This document shows positions 8,446 through 18,963 of a stretch of 64,000 bases of DNA, one piece after another (position 1 is the stretch's first letter; each line of letters begins with the position of its first letter). Both the position numbers and the translations under genes were made by a program. The notes below the pieces were generated by a model. The model was not told the origin of the DNA, ran no database searches, and was given only the letters and a program-made list of their open reading frames with translations. The stretch comes from Thorsellia anophelis DSM 18579. Its GTDB lineage: Bacteria > Pseudomonadota > Gammaproteobacteria > Enterobacterales > Thorselliaceae. The stretch is from positions 62,001 through 126,000 of the forward strand of contig NZ_FOHV01000008.1 in the NCBI RefSeq assembly GCF_900111395.1, given 5' to 3'.

Positions 8446-10062
8446 TTAATCCTGCTGAGTTAAATGATTTATATACGTTCTAAACTCTTCCAATTTAAAT
8501 ACTTTATTTAACCAAACAACCTCTCTTTTTAATGAGTTAAAGCTAAAGTTAAATTTAGCCACAGAATTTGGATTAAGTAAGTCTAATGATGCTTTTGATT
8601 CTTCTTTTGTATCTTTTGATTGAATATTAGGATGCTGAATGCTAATTTCTAAAAAGGGTCTTGTTTTATTCATCTCATTCATAACAAATAGATAATCATC
8701 TATTTGCTTTTCATCATTGAATGAAAATATTATAGATAACAATTGTCTCAAAGCAGATTGATTTAGCATCATATCAAAAGATAATGTTTGAGTATGGTTA
8801 AAGATTGACGTAATGAGAGGATTGATATAAAGATCAGATTCTTGACCACTTGGCTGAAATTGCCATGTTAACGAACTACTAAAATTAATATTTTGATTCT
8901 TAGCTTTAAATTCAGAAATAGTAAACGATGGATAATTCGCTAAAAACGTTTCTTTATTCTGTAACCATTGAGTAAAATAATAGACTGATAAAGGAAACTT
9001 ATTTATTCCATCGACTTTATCAGATTCAAATCGAATATGTGCTGTATCTATAGCTTTTTTAAGCGTATTTAAATCAATATTACCTAGCCCTAACTTAATA
9101 GATAAATCACCGAAGGATTTGTCAGAATAAATAATTGATGAGCTTGTTAATGTAGATTCTAACTCGACTAATGGTACATCTTCCCTTTGACTGGCTTTCA
9201 TAGAAACATTTAGATTATTCGCTTGTAAAGTATCAATTGAAAGCGTTTTAGCAGATAATTGGAGATCTGTGAATGTGGCTGTTTTATCTAAATCAAAGGA
9301 AATATTAAGATCATTAATATTAGCTATTTCAGCAGTAGGAATAATAATTTGGGCAATATTAGTAATATCCTCATTACTGGTTGTTGGCTCAGTTTTTGAT
9401 AACACTTTAATATTAGGCTGATTTATCGTTATATGAGTAGCCATTGAATTTAGATTGGTGGCAAAGGTGCCCGTGATATCCTCAAATTCTAAAGTATCAA
9501 AAACAACTACATCAGGTAAATTGATTGTTTTAAAATTACCAAGTAATCCCTTTTCAGAATCATATATTACTGTTACCAAACCTTCTATCCTAGAATTAGG
9601 TTTAAGTCTTTCTATCAATAAGTCTTTGACAGGAAGATTATCAATAGATGATAAAATAAAATGACTTAGATCATTCACCACAAGTTTCAGATCAATAGCA
9701 ATGTCACCCTCTTTGAATAACTGTTGCATCAAACCATATGAAAAAATGATATTACTTTCAATTAAAGCTTCGGTATGATTTTTACCTTCCTTAGCTTGAA
9801 CGTAGGATATTTGATAACGCCTTTCAAAAAGACCAGCTTCAGATCTCGTACTAATAAAGGCACCCGTTGTTAACGTTTTATTTTGCTGACTTATCCATAT
9901 ATCGATTGATTCATCAATCTGAGAACCTTTAATCCAACTCATTATAATTATGTAGAGTAATAAAATTAGGTTAACTAGCAAGAATAAAACACCTAAAACT
10001 TTAAAATTAATAATGTTTAATTTACTTCCTGATAATTTCATCATAAATTCACTAACAAGCAC
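8446..10062 (-). CDS. DUF945 (YdgA-like) membrane-anchored protein
   Basis: The 538-residue protein has one N-terminal membrane segment (about residues 20-45) and a long beta-rich, repetitive periplasmic part. Features such as QNKTLTTGAFISTRSEAGLFERRYQISY resemble the YdgA/DUF945 family, and AsmA-like proteins share this style. The start may be MMKLSGSKLN, six or seven codons in, rather than the first ATG. It ends about 60 bases before the DUF975 gene on the same strand. Molecular function is unknown. Confidence 0.6.
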   Translation of the reverse strand: MLVSEFMMKLSGSKLNIINFKVLGVLFLLVNLILLLYIIIMSWIKGSQIDESIDIWISQQNKTLTTGAFISTRSEAGLFERRYQISYVQAKEGKNHTEALIESNIIFSYGLMQQLFKEGDIAIDLKLVVNDLSHFILSSIDNLPVKDLLIERLKPNSRIEGLVTVIYDSEKGLLGNFKTINLPDVVVFDTLEFEDITGTFATNLNSMATHITINQPNIKVLSKTEPTTSNEDITNIAQIIIPTAEIANINDLNISFDLDKTATFTDLQLSAKTLSIDTLQANNLNVSMKASQREDVPLVELESTLTSSSIIYSDKSFGDLSIKLGLGNIDLNTLKKAIDTAHIRFESDKVDGINKFPLSVYYFTQWLQNKETFLANYPSFTISEFKAKNQNINFSSSLTWQFQPSGQESDLYINPLITSIFNHTQTLSFDMMLNQSALRQLLSIIFSFNDEKQIDDYLFVMNEMNKTRPFLEISIQHPNIQSKDTKEESKASLDLLNPNSVAKFNFSFNSLKREVVWLNKVFKLEEFRTYINHLTQQD

Positions 10063-10091
10063 GAAACATGCTCTATGAGCTCCTAATCATT

Positions 10092-10595
10092 TTATCTTTT
10101 ATCAATAAACCGTATTGGTAATAATTGCAAATAGGATAAAGCTTCATCAATATCAATTTCATGCGAAGTAAATATTATGCTTTCAGCATGAAAAAGTTCA
10201 ATTTCTAGATACGTGAGCAGCTCTTCAGTTTCAGCGGGAGCTTTAGCAGTTTCTGGTTTAATTCGATTCATTAAAAGACCGATTGAAACAATGGTATTAT
10301 CTTTTATCTCTCTTGCTAATGGTTGCATTTTTTGATAAATGTTATACTGCTTAATTGCTGCTATTTTAATTTTTTCATCTGCAATGAAGATATGTTCACC
10401 ATGAAAATGAACTTTGATATCAACAGCACCTAAGCCTTGTTCACGCTCTATTGGTTTAAATGTAACTTCAGCATCAATTTTTATTGCAGCTGGATTTACC
10501 ACTTTAGTTAAATGAAAATAACGATTTTCTCCATTCTCATCTGTAATAAATCCAAAGCTTCTATCTGCAAAAAAAGCATTAACTTTGCCTTCCAT
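10092..10595 (-). CDS. Cold-shock-domain protein with a C-terminal extension
   Basis: Residues 1-65 form a cold-shock domain (MEGKVNAFFADRSFGFI with the RNP1-like SFGFI and RYFHL as RNP2-like), which binds single-stranded nucleic acid. The remaining ~100 residues are an unrecognised acidic, probably helical extension. Ordinary Csp proteins are about 70 residues, so this is a two-domain variant. AGGAG lies eight bases before the ATG. It stands between crcB and the DUF945 gene on the same strand. Confidence 0.75.
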   Translation of the reverse strand: MEGKVNAFFADRSFGFITDENGENRYFHLTKVVNPAAIKIDAEVTFKPIEREQGLGAVDIKVHFHGEHIFIADEKIKIAAIKQYNIYQKMQPLAREIKDNTIVSIGLLMNRIKPETAKAPAETEELLTYLEIELFHAESIIFTSHEIDIDEALSYLQLLPIRFIDKR

Positions 10596-10634
10596 TATTG
10601 ACTCCTAAATCCTGTGTTGAAACGATAAAATAAG

Positions 10635-11030
10635 TTAACCGTTTGATAAAATTTTAATGGTACTGTAATAGCTGCAGGCAACAAACAAAATAGAAATAAA
10701 AACATTAATACCAATCATGAAAATGGCAGCTAACCAATTTTGGCTTTGAATATGCTGAAATACTTCTAAAGAAAAGGTAGAAAATGTTGTCAAGCCGCCG
10801 CACAAACCCGTTACTATAAATAATTTATAAGATGTTGGTATTGCAGTTGACATTTCAAAATAACCAATAGAAATTCCGATGATAATTGCACCAATTAAAT
10901 TTGCACTCAATGTACCAATAGTAATAATCTGATTTAGAGGGTTTAAATTTATACTAATAACATAGCGCAATACGCTTCCTAATCCGCCTCCAACAAATAC
11001 TGCGATAACAGTATGAAAGCTAACCTGCAT
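10635..11030 (-). CDS. crcB: Fluoride channel FluC (CrcB)
   Basis: A four-helix small membrane protein that exports fluoride as a dual-topology dimer. Family signatures are GGGLGSVLRY, NLIGAIIIG and GGLTTFSTFSLE. I choose the ATG at 11030 (MQVSFHTVIAVF), which gives 131 residues like E. coli CrcB and avoids overlapping lipA. An upstream in-frame ATG at 11069 would add 13 untypical residues inside lipA. No fluoride riboswitch was recognised. It is apparently co-transcribed with lipA, one base after the lipA stop codon. Confidence 0.92.
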   Translation of the reverse strand: MQVSFHTVIAVFVGGGLGSVLRYVISINLNPLNQIITIGTLSANLIGAIIIGISIGYFEMSTAIPTSYKLFIVTGLCGGLTTFSTFSLEVFQHIQSQNWLAAIFMIGINVFISILFVACSYYSTIKILSNG

Positions 11031-11031
11031 A

Positions 11032-11997
11032 CTATTTAACCTCAATCCCTTTTGCCTGCAGATCTGCATGATAAGAAGATCTCACAAGTGGTCCACATGC
11101 AGCATGCTCAAACCCCATAGCAATTGCTTTTAATCGAAAGTCTTCAAATTCTTGAGGTGATACATACCTTTGGACAGGATAATGTTCTCTACTTGGCTGT
11201 AAGTATTGTCCTAGTGTAAGCATTGTCACACCATTATCTCTTAAGTCTTGCATGACTTGTAATATTTCTTCATTTGTTTCCCCAAGTCCCACCATGAGGC
11301 CAGATTTTGTTTTCACCTGAGGATTTCGTTCTTTAAATGTCTTTAGCAGCTTAAGTGACCATTCATAATTTGCTCCTGGTCTAACTTCTTTGTACAATCT
11401 TGGTACATTTTCAAGATTGTGGTTAAATACATCGGGTGCATTAGCTGTTAAGAGCTCAATCGCAATATCCATTCTTCCCCTAAAATCGGGAACTAAAATT
11501 TCGACTTTAATCGCAGGATTCATTTCTCTTATTTCTTTAACCGTTTCTGAGAAATGCCCCGCACCACCATCTCTCAAATCATCTCGATCAACTGAAGTAA
11601 TGACCACATATTTTAATCCCATATCTTGAACAGTTTTAGCCAGCTTAGCAGGTTCATTCTCGTCAGGGGCAAGAGGCTTGCCATGTGCAACATCACAAAA
11701 AGGACAACGCCTTGTACAAATCGCGCCTAAGATCATAAATGTAGCCGTACCATGCGTAAAGCATTCAGATAAATTAGGACAGGCGGCTTCTTCACAAACA
11801 GAATGAAGTCCATTGGAGCGTAATGCTTCTTTTATCTTATTTACTGCGCTATTTTCCACAGGTAATTTAATTTTTAACCAGCTAGGCTTCGGTAATTTAG
11901 TCTCGTATACTTGCTTAACAGGTATTAAAGACATTTTTGCAGCATCACGGTATTTAACACCAGGCGTTAACTGGGAAGATTTAAGTATATTTGTCAT
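11032..11997 (-). CDS. lipA: Lipoyl synthase LipA
   Basis: Radical-SAM enzyme that inserts two sulfurs into octanoyl groups on lipoyl domains. The auxiliary [4Fe-4S] cluster motif [12 protein letters not shown] and the radical-SAM motif CTRRCPFC are intact, as is the terminal RSSYHA. The chosen ATG at 11997 ([19 protein letters not shown]) gives about 321 residues, equal to E. coli LipA. The longer ATG at 12030 would overlap pssA. lipB is not adjacent, unlike in many enterics. Runs into crcB. Confidence 0.95.
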   Translation of the reverse strand: MTNILKSSQLTPGVKYRDAAKMSLIPVKQVYETKLPKPSWLKIKLPVENSAVNKIKEALRSNGLHSVCEEAACPNLSECFTHGTATFMILGAICTRRCPFCDVAHGKPLAPDENEPAKLAKTVQDMGLKYVVITSVDRDDLRDGGAGHFSETVKEIREMNPAIKVEILVPDFRGRMDIAIELLTANAPDVFNHNLENVPRLYKEVRPGANYEWSLKLLKTFKERNPQVKTKSGLMVGLGETNEEILQVMQDLRDNGVTMLTLGQYLQPSREHYPVQRYVSPQEFEDFRLKAIAMGFEHAACGPLVRSSYHADLQAKGIEVK

Positions 11998-12001
11998 TAT
12001 G

Positions 12002-13372
12002 TTATAATATTCTATTGATGATTTTGTCAAGTCTAAGGCGCTTTACACGCCTGATGAGTTTTTTTACTTTTAGTGGATAATTATCTATTGTATCTAAATT
12101 AGAGTGATGTGCAACTTGTGTTGTATTTGTCAAAATATTTGATAATTCTTGATGTTTTTTTTCTATTAAAAACTTTTCTTTATCTCGAATTAAAAGTCCA
12201 TTTTCCAAATCTAATCGCCATGCCCTTGGGTTAAGATTATTCCCTGTTATCAACATCCACTCTTCATCAATCCAGACACCTTTTAAATGATAGGTATTAT
12301 CCCCATCTTTCCATAAATTGATTGAGAGTAAATCTTTATCAATAAATTTTTGATTACTTTTCATGAACTTTTTCAGATTAAGTTCGTATAAATAAGGTAA
12401 ACCGCCTATCGCTCTAAATGGCTCAGTTTCAGGGATATAGAAATCATTAGCGGTTTTATCACCAATAACAATTTTAACTTTAACTCCCTTTTTAAGCATT
12501 TGTCGAAGAATTTTTGTAATTAATGTTGGTAAATTGAAATACGGGGTACAAATGACTATATCTTTTTCTGCCACAATCAGTAATTGACCGATTAATTTAT
12601 TAAATGCATTTTTATTGCCTAAGCCAACTATTGGGGTGACAGTTATGGGGTCAATAATAGAAGCGTCTGAATCTGTTTCTCCCTCTAATTCAAACGCTGC
12701 ATCCATTAACTTTTTACGCAGTTGCTTGATCGATTTTTTAAATTCCTGTGTTTTAGGTCTAACAAGGCTATCTAATCTTTTGACTGCTATTTCAGGAAGC
12801 AATTTCTTTTCAATAAAACACACAAATGAATCACTTAAATTCTTGCTTTTAATTAAATGATATCTATCAAATCTATATTTATCTAAATGATGTAAATAAA
12901 CGTTATTAATACTGGCACCAGTAAATAAAATATTATCATCAAATACTGCACCTTTGAAATGAAGTACACCTAGAGCCTCTCTAGTATTGATTGGAACACC
13001 ATAAAATTCAATATTGAGCGGAGTCATCTTATCGCGTATTTTACTATACCAATCGGCATTTGTAAGTGTTTCACTTTCTCCGATTCGACCTCGTTGGGCT
13101 CGGTGCCAATCTACAAATATTTTAACTTCAAGTTGCGGCTGATTTTTTTTAGCTTGATAAAGTGCATCAATAACTTTTTGCCCAGCCTCATCATTTTCAA
13201 AATAAAGTGCAACTAAATAAATTCGTGTCTTAGCCTGAGCAATTTGCTTGAATAGCTCCTCGCTGTAGTGCTTTGGGCTATTATAAAAACTAATCGCAGA
13301 CTTATCCAAAGTCGCTTTAGGGAGCTTTTCAATACAAAACAAAGCATCTTCACGAGAAAAAAAAGATAACAT
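12002..13372 (-). CDS. pssA: CDP-diacylglycerol-serine O-phosphatidyltransferase PssA
   Basis: Makes phosphatidylserine from CDP-diacylglycerol and serine, the committed step to phosphatidylethanolamine. The 456-residue protein has two phospholipase-D-type HxK motifs, HFKGAVFDD (about residue 138) and [16 protein letters not shown] (about 355), each followed by the conserved N/D segments of the PLD superfamily. Length equals E. coli PssA (451). Next upstream on the same strand is tapT, as in E. coli where yfiP lies near pssA. Confidence 0.95.
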   Translation of the reverse strand: MLSFFSREDALFCIEKLPKATLDKSAISFYNSPKHYSEELFKQIAQAKTRIYLVALYFENDEAGQKVIDALYQAKKNQPQLEVKIFVDWHRAQRGRIGESETLTNADWYSKIRDKMTPLNIEFYGVPINTREALGVLHFKGAVFDDNILFTGASINNVYLHHLDKYRFDRYHLIKSKNLSDSFVCFIEKKLLPEIAVKRLDSLVRPKTQEFKKSIKQLRKKLMDAAFELEGETDSDASIIDPITVTPIVGLGNKNAFNKLIGQLLIVAEKDIVICTPYFNLPTLITKILRQMLKKGVKVKIVIGDKTANDFYIPETEPFRAIGGLPYLYELNLKKFMKSNQKFIDKDLLSINLWKDGDNTYHLKGVWIDEEWMLITGNNLNPRAWRLDLENGLLIRDKEKFLIEKKHQELSNILTNTTQVAHHSNLDTIDNYPLKVKKLIRRVKRLRLDKIINRIL

Positions 13373-13561
13373 AGATAACTTCCTAATAATTGATTAACTA
13401 GCTATTAACCATAAAAATGAGCGTTTAAAACAACTTAATTAATAGCAGCTAAACCAATTCATTTAAATTAGCCAGTATTGATATGGCAACTTAGGACAAG
13501 AGACCTAAGTTACTTTTACTTTATAGTTTATCATAGATTCAATTAATTTGCGTACTGCAGC

Positions 13562-14365
13562 CTAATTAGAGTGTTTGATATCACATTCTAACTTCATTAG
13601 TTTAATTAAATTTTGTGGATTTCTCGCCTTACTAGAAAGATATCTATGAGTAAATATCTGCGTTAGCCTCAAAAGGGATTGATAGGCATCGTGTTCGGCA
13701 AGCAAATTTAAAATTGAAAGTCCAACTGAAACAGTTCCTAGCTGCTCTACTCTAGAGGCTTCTCTTAACAAATACGGATGAGCATTGATATCACTTAAAG
13801 AAAGCATAGGAAGATTAACTAAATATGGACTTTTGCGAAACATCTTCTTTGCCTCAGTCCAAGTTCCATCTAAAATAATAAATTGCTTTTTCTTTTCAGA
13901 TTGCCTAAGTTCATTATCAGAGTTAATGGTAAATTGATTACCCAACTTAGACCAGTTGAGCTCGAAATCATGGTAAACCCTGCGATCAGCCTCTGCGTAC
14001 AACGCTGGAAAAACTAGGTAAGATTCATAACTATCATCATCTATAGCATCAAGTAGAAGTTGATTAACATCAACTCTGTGCCATAAAAAAGCTTTAGTAT
14101 TGGGCAGTATTTCGGCTATTAATCGCCCTGTATTGCTGGGCTTAATCGATTCGCCTTTATACATAATTAATAAAAATCGTGAGTCAATAGCAATTGGGTT
14201 AGCGTCGTTACATACACATAAAAAGTCCGCTATTAAACAACGATTGCATCGTTGCAGTTTGAATCCCCTTGCCTTAAAAGGTTTTGTTGATTGCGCTAAT
14301 TCAAACTGCCTAAGATTTAATACACTATTGTATTCATTGTTAATATTAGGAGGATTTGCCGTCAT
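13562..14365 (-). CDS. tapT: tRNA-uridine aminocarboxypropyltransferase TapT (DTW domain)
   Basis: The 267-residue protein belongs to the DTW family, which forms acp3U in tRNA using the aminocarboxypropyl group of SAM. Evidence: a Zn-type cysteine cluster C-N-R-C-L-I-A-D-F-L-C-V-C (about residues 39-51), the core LDGTWTEAKKM near residue 170, and LREASR-E-QLGTVSVG. It is about 35 residues longer than E. coli YfiP at the N-terminus, so the start may be further in. Neighbourhood with pssA matches enterics. Confidence 0.85.
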   Translation of the reverse strand: MTANPPNINNEYNSVLNLRQFELAQSTKPFKARGFKLQRCNRCLIADFLCVCNDANPIAIDSRFLLIMYKGESIKPSNTGRLIAEILPNTKAFLWHRVDVNQLLLDAIDDDSYESYLVFPALYAEADRRVYHDFELNWSKLGNQFTINSDNELRQSEKKKQFIILDGTWTEAKKMFRKSPYLVNLPMLSLSDINAHPYLLREASRVEQLGTVSVGLSILNLLAEHDAYQSLLRLTQIFTHRYLSSKARNPQNLIKLMKLECDIKHSN

Positions 14366-14491
14366 TCATATTCCGAAAATGGTAAAGTTAACTAAAGAGT
14401 CATTATATACTTATTTAATGAAAAATTTCTATGATTTTGAGAGTATTTTATATATCGTAGAAAAAAATGACCTATTAATCAAAATGATAAT

Positions 14492-15367
14492 TTAATGTTT
14501 AAGCATAAATTGTGACGTCAATACTTTCATTTCAGCAGTGTAACTATTGTCATTATTTCTAATAGTAAGGAAAGTTGGGCTCACATCATATTCATGTTGA
14601 TTATCAATTATTGATATATCTATTTTCTTTAAATCAACTTTTTTTAGTCCAATTATCAATCTATTCGCTTTTTTCTTTTGATTAGGTTTTATAATAATTA
14701 ATTCATCCAAAGACCATTTTAAACAATTAGCGACTATTTTAATTTTGTCCATTTGTTGTTCAATATTAATCAAATCAATATCTAATATCTTATTTAAAAA
14801 CTTAACACCTTCTTGTAATGGTAGAATGCAATAAAACAAACCATCACTCTCCAACAATTTGTATGCAATTGTGGCCAACTCTATATGCGTCAATCTAGAT
14901 ACGCTGCGTGCGATGCTCCTTGAATCAATATCACTACTTGCATTAGCGTGGAAAAAAGGGGGGTTAGATACAATTAAGTCATATGGCATTAATTCTGTAT
15001 CCCCGATGTTATAATTTTTAATTATTTTTGTTTCAGCAAATTTTTTGGCACATATACAGTGCGAAGTAAGTTGAGCGCTAAAAGGTGAATTAGTAAAATT
15101 TTCTTTTGCTTGCATTGCTGCCCTTTCATCTATTTCAATGCCATCAATCACAGCATTTTTGTTTCTTTGTGCAAGCATCAATGCAATAATTCCAGAGCCT
15201 GTGCCAATATCTAAAATTCGCATGCGTTTTTCAACTGGCACACTACAACCCAGAATAACTGCATCAGTACCTACTTTCATGGCGCATTGATCGTGCGCAA
15301 TAAAAAATGATTTGAATTGAAAACCTGTTTTCATTAAATAGTTTCTCTTTACTCTACAAAAATTCAT
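14492..15367 (-). CDS. trmN: tRNA1(Val) A37 N6-methyltransferase TrmN6 (YfiC)
   Basis: SAM-dependent methyltransferase that makes m6A37 in tRNA1-Val. Visible motifs: SAM-binding DIGTGSGIIALMLAQR and the catalytic VSNPPFF. The stretch FFIAHDQCAMKVGTDAVILG is nearly that of E. coli YfiC. The start may be the ATG at 15334 (MKTGFQFKSFF); the longer start is listed. The gene is divergent from srmB with a 49-base gap, the same arrangement as in E. coli. The C-terminal third is rich in isoleucine, asparagine and lysine. Confidence 0.9.
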   Translation of the reverse strand: MNFCRVKRNYLMKTGFQFKSFFIAHDQCAMKVGTDAVILGCSVPVEKRMRILDIGTGSGIIALMLAQRNKNAVIDGIEIDERAAMQAKENFTNSPFSAQLTSHCICAKKFAETKIIKNYNIGDTELMPYDLIVSNPPFFHANASSDIDSRSIARSVSRLTHIELATIAYKLLESDGLFYCILPLQEGVKFLNKILDIDLINIEQQMDKIKIVANCLKWSLDELIIIKPNQKKKANRLIIGLKKVDLKKIDISIIDNQHEYDVSPTFLTIRNNDNSYTAEMKVLTSQFMLKH

Positions 15368-15416
15368 AATAAAACGTTACACTACAGCATATTTTATTTT
15401 CCTCCACTTAAAGCAA

Positions 15417-16865
15417 ATGGTCAACATGTCTAAAAATTCAGATATCCCCTTAAATACAGTAACATTACCAAGTCGGACCGCTAATGCAAAACGACTTAGC
15501 ATAAAAAAATTTAAGCTAGCTAATCAAACTAGCATCGATGAACAGAAGTTAGATATTGGGCTATTAACTGAAGAACATCAAGACACTCAGTTCGAAGAGC
15601 CTACTCTCAACAGTTTTGATGAGTTATCATTAGATGACCGTCTTCTGACTGGTCTTTCTCAAAAAGGATTGCATAAGCCTACCTCAATCCAATCAATTGC
15701 AATTCCTGCAACTTTAGCGGGTCATGATGTACTAGGCTCAGCACCAACTGGGACCGGTAAATCACTTGCTTTTTTATTACCCGCTATGCAACATCTTCTA
15801 GATTTCCCTCGTAAAAATGGCGGCCCTCCAAGAGTTTTAATCCTAACTCCAACAAGGGAACTTGCTCATCAAATTGCAGAGCAAGCTAAAGAAATATCTG
15901 GTGCAACACATTTAGCGATTACAACCATAACAGGTGGTGTATCTTATGTTAACCACGCTGAAATTTTCTCAACAAACCAAGATATTGTAGTTGCCACAAC
16001 TGGCAGGCTGCTACAATATATTCGTGAAGAAAATTTTGATTGTCGTGCAATTGAGATACTTATTCTCGATGAAGCTGATAGATTATTAGATATGGGATTT
16101 GCACAAGATGTTGAAACCATTGCAGCTGAAACCAGATGGCGAAAGCAAACCCTACTTTATTCAGCAACACTTGAAGGCAATGATGTTGAAGAATTTGCTA
16201 AACGCGTACTAACAGATCCCGTTATATTACAAGCACAATCCTCTCGTAAAGAGCGTAAAAAAATCGTTCAATACTACTATCGTGCTGATGACTATGCTCA
16301 TAAACTTGCCTTATTAACTCACATTTTAGGCCAAGAAGGTGTAGATAAAATAGTTATTTTTGTTCGAAAAAAAGAGAAAGTACACCAATTGTCAAAAGAG
16401 CTTCAATCTGCTGGTATTCCCAATAGCTACCTAGAAGGTGACCTTGCTCAGCATAAACGTCAAGAAGCGATTAAAAGATTAAATAATGGGAAAGTAAAGG
16501 TATTAATAGCAACTGATGTTGCGGCTCGTGGTATTGATATACCTGATGTCACTCATGTTATTAATTTTGATATGGCTCGAACGGCTGATGTATTTTTACA
16601 TCGTATTGGTAGAACAGCACGCGCAGGTAAAAAAGGCATTGCGATTTCATTAGTTGAAGCACATGATTTTTTACTATTGAACAAAGCAGAACGCTATTTA
16701 GGAGAAGAAATACCCTATAGAGTTATTGATACTCTAAGGCCTAAATCTAAAAAGCCTAACCTAAAACATTCAGGCCGACCTTCTAAGAAAACAAAAAAAG
16801 TTAAAGAAGAGAAGAAAAAGGCAAACAAAAAGAAAGGCAACAGGGCCAGTAAAAACAAAAAATAA
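15417..16865 (+). CDS. srmB: DEAD-box RNA helicase SrmB
   Basis: ATP-dependent RNA helicase of large ribosomal subunit assembly. Motifs in order: Q motif region KPTSIQS, motif I APTGTGKS, Ia PTRELAHQ, II DEAD, III SAT, then RGIDIPDVTHVINFD and HRIGRTARAG. The 482-residue protein has a ~45-residue acidic N-terminal addition and a Lys-rich C-terminal tail (RPSKKTKKVKEEKKK...) that should bind RNA. The genomic pairing with divergent trmN6 supports SrmB over RhlE or RhlB. Confidence 0.92.
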   Translation: MVNMSKNSDIPLNTVTLPSRTANAKRLSIKKFKLANQTSIDEQKLDIGLLTEEHQDTQFEEPTLNSFDELSLDDRLLTGLSQKGLHKPTSIQSIAIPATLAGHDVLGSAPTGTGKSLAFLLPAMQHLLDFPRKNGGPPRVLILTPTRELAHQIAEQAKEISGATHLAITTITGGVSYVNHAEIFSTNQDIVVATTGRLLQYIREENFDCRAIEILILDEADRLLDMGFAQDVETIAAETRWRKQTLLYSATLEGNDVEEFAKRVLTDPVILQAQSSRKERKKIVQYYYRADDYAHKLALLTHILGQEGVDKIVIFVRKKEKVHQLSKELQSAGIPNSYLEGDLAQHKRQEAIKRLNNGKVKVLIATDVAARGIDIPDVTHVINFDMARTADVFLHRIGRTARAGKKGIAISLVEAHDFLLLNKAERYLGEEIPYRVIDTLRPKSKKPNLKHSGRPSKKTKKVKEEKKKANKKKGNRASKNKK

Positions 16866-16878
16866 ATTTATTTATAAA

Positions 16879-16921
16879 ACCACTAAGTTCGTAATTAATC
16901 AAATTATCTAAACTTAGTGGT
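16879..16921. terminator. Inverted repeat between convergent srmB and amiD
   Basis: A perfect 11-bp inverted repeat (accactaagtt at 16879-16889, aacttagtggt at 16911-16921) with a 21-base loop lies between the two convergent genes. There is no long T run on either side, so it is a possible bidirectional transcription stop rather than a textbook one. Confidence 0.45.
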
Positions 16922-16968
16922 AACACTACCTGTCAATTTGTGATTCAAGTTAAGATAAGAACAAAAAA

Positions 16969-17841
16969 CTATACTGTTGCCGACTTAATCTTATACTTAT
17001 CAATCAACGCCTTTAGTATCGACTCTGTTTCCGCATCAGGAATACCGTTAAAGTTACTTCTTCTAAAATGCATTTGGAAAGCTGCAATAACGTTTTTAGT
17101 TTCTTTGTCTAATTGACCATGCAATGGAACCTGGTAGCCATATCTTGCTAATAGCTTTTGCATTGTTAACACATCTGTTTGCATATTTTTAGGTCGCCCA
17201 GCTAAGTGTTTTTTTACATCAGTTGCATTCGGCCAAGCACCTATACCTGCTTGTGCAAGTTTATCCCATGGAAATAGTGGACCAGGATCAGATTTTCTCT
17301 GCGGGGCAATATCACTATGAGCAACAACATTATAAGGTGCTATGTTGTGCCTTTTAATAATATCTTTTGCAAGTGGTATAATTAAATCTATTTGTTCATC
17401 ATTAAATTTATACCACTTGCGTGTTCCATCGGGTTCATCTGTATAACCAGTATTAACAATCTCGATTCCAACTGAACTTGTATTTAACTTCTCCCTACCC
17501 CGCCAAAAACTTTTTCCAGCATGCCAAGCCTCTGCATCCTCAGGTAGCAAATGAATTACAACAGGTTTACCCCTTTCAATTTTAGGGATTGAAGGAACTA
17601 AATAATGAATACTCACTTCGCCACCAGTTAAAACTTTCAGTGACTTTTCATCATCTAATGCAGTGTAATGCATTACCAATACCATTGCATTACCATTTTC
17701 CACTTTAACTTGTTGCCTATCGACCATATACTCACCTCTATCGCGTTGTTTTACGCCAAGAGGGACAGGATCTATTTCACTTTGACAGCCAGTTAGTAAA
17801 AGAGCAGATAAAAGTAATCCAAAACAAAATTTATTTTTCAT
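16969..17841 (-). CDS. amiD: N-acetylmuramoyl-L-alanine amidase AmiD (lipoprotein)
   Basis: Outer-membrane-anchored Zn amidase that cleaves anhydro-muropeptides and murein. Start taken at the ATG at 17841 (MKNKFCFGLLLSALLLTGC), which gives a proper lipoprotein signal with lipobox LLTGC; the ATG ten codons earlier would hide it. Amidase_2 domain follows (MHYTALDDEKS, HAG-SFWRG, AHSDIAPQRKSDPGPLFPW with zinc ligands), then a C-terminal peptidoglycan-binding domain (LLARYGYQVPLHG). Length 290, slightly above E. coli AmiD (276). Confidence 0.92.
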   Translation of the reverse strand: MKNKFCFGLLLSALLLTGCQSEIDPVPLGVKQRDRGEYMVDRQQVKVENGNAMVLVMHYTALDDEKSLKVLTGGEVSIHYLVPSIPKIERGKPVVIHLLPEDAEAWHAGKSFWRGREKLNTSSVGIEIVNTGYTDEPDGTRKWYKFNDEQIDLIIPLAKDIIKRHNIAPYNVVAHSDIAPQRKSDPGPLFPWDKLAQAGIGAWPNATDVKKHLAGRPKNMQTDVLTMQKLLARYGYQVPLHGQLDKETKNVIAAFQMHFRRSNFNGIPDAETESILKALIDKYKIKSATV

Positions 17842-17984
17842 GAAAGACCTTTTATTTTTCAAATAATCCATATTCTAAATCTAACGTATAACCAAACTCA
17901 ACTGGTCTGAATAAGTATACCGCAACTAAAGTAAAGATAATATAATTTTATAAATCAACAATTTAAGTTAAGAATTTATCTACC

Positions 17985-18914
17985 TTAATCTTCATTATAG
18001 CCAAGACTATGGAGTGCACGCTCATCATCGGCCCAGCCAGACTTCACTTTCACCCATAATTCTAAATGAACCTTACAATCTAGCATTGCTTCTATATCTT
18101 TTCTAGCCTCAATACCAATCGTCTTAATTTTACTACCTTGGGAACCTATAACCATTCTTTTTTGGCTATCTCGCTCAACCAAAATTAAGCCGTTTATATC
18201 AAACCCACCACGCTCATTTGATGCAAATCGTTCTATTTCCACAGTCACAGAATAAGGTAACTCTTCTCCTAAAAAACGCATTAATTTTTCACGGATAATT
18301 TCTGCTGTCATAAACCTTTGCGAGCGATCAGTAATATAGTCTTCAGGGAAATGAAATTCTCCTTTTGGTAAATTATTTTTAACAATATTCGTTAATGCTT
18401 CCAAATTAATTTCTTTTTCGGCTGAAATTGGAATTATTTCAAGGAATTTAATTTGTTCCGACAAAAATTGAATATGAGGCAGAAGTTTAGATTTATCTTC
18501 TACATTATCTATTTTGTTTATTGCTAATATCACAGGTGCTTTCGCATTTCTTAATTTATTTAGGACCATTTCATCATCATCGGTCCAATGTGTTCCTTCT
18601 ACAACGAAGATTATCAATTCAACATCACCAATTGATGAACTAGCGGCTTTATTCATCAAACGATTAATAGCTCTTTTTTCTTCAATATGCAAACCCGGTG
18701 TGTCCACATAAATAATTTGGTGTGTATCGTGCGTATCTATGCCTAGTATCCGATGTCTTGTTGTCTGCGCTTTTCTAGATGTGATAGATATTTTCTGTCC
18801 GAGAATCGTATTTAACAACGTTGATTTTCCTACATTGGGTCTGCCAACAATCGCAACAAAACCACAATAAGTTTCCATATCAGGTTTTCCATTTTCTAAA
18901 GTATTAATAGTCAT
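17985..18914 (-). CDS. era: GTPase Era
   Basis: Essential GTPase of 16S rRNA maturation. G1 is GRPNVGKS, G3 is DTPG, G4 is NKID, and a C-terminal KH domain carries [13 protein letters not shown]. The 309 residues agree with the family (301 in E. coli), with a short N-terminal addition. An alternative ATG at 18878 ([12 protein letters not shown]) would fit the E. coli length. It lies 50 bases after rnc, which normally forms an operon with it. Confidence 0.96.
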   Translation of the reverse strand: MTINTLENGKPDMETYCGFVAIVGRPNVGKSTLLNTILGQKISITSRKAQTTRHRILGIDTHDTHQIIYVDTPGLHIEEKRAINRLMNKAASSSIGDVELIIFVVEGTHWTDDDEMVLNKLRNAKAPVILAINKIDNVEDKSKLLPHIQFLSEQIKFLEIIPISAEKEINLEALTNIVKNNLPKGEFHFPEDYITDRSQRFMTAEIIREKLMRFLGEELPYSVTVEIERFASNERGGFDINGLILVERDSQKRMVIGSQGSKIKTIGIEARKDIEAMLDCKVHLELWVKVKSGWADDERALHSLGYNED

Positions 18915-18963
18915 TCATTTCTCATTTTTAAATTAATTAAACTTGTCAATAAACCATTGTAAT

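Noticed and set aside
10635-11069. Longer CrcB starting inside lipA
   Set aside because: The extra 13 residues are untypical; the ATG at 11030 matches family length and abuts lipA without overlap.
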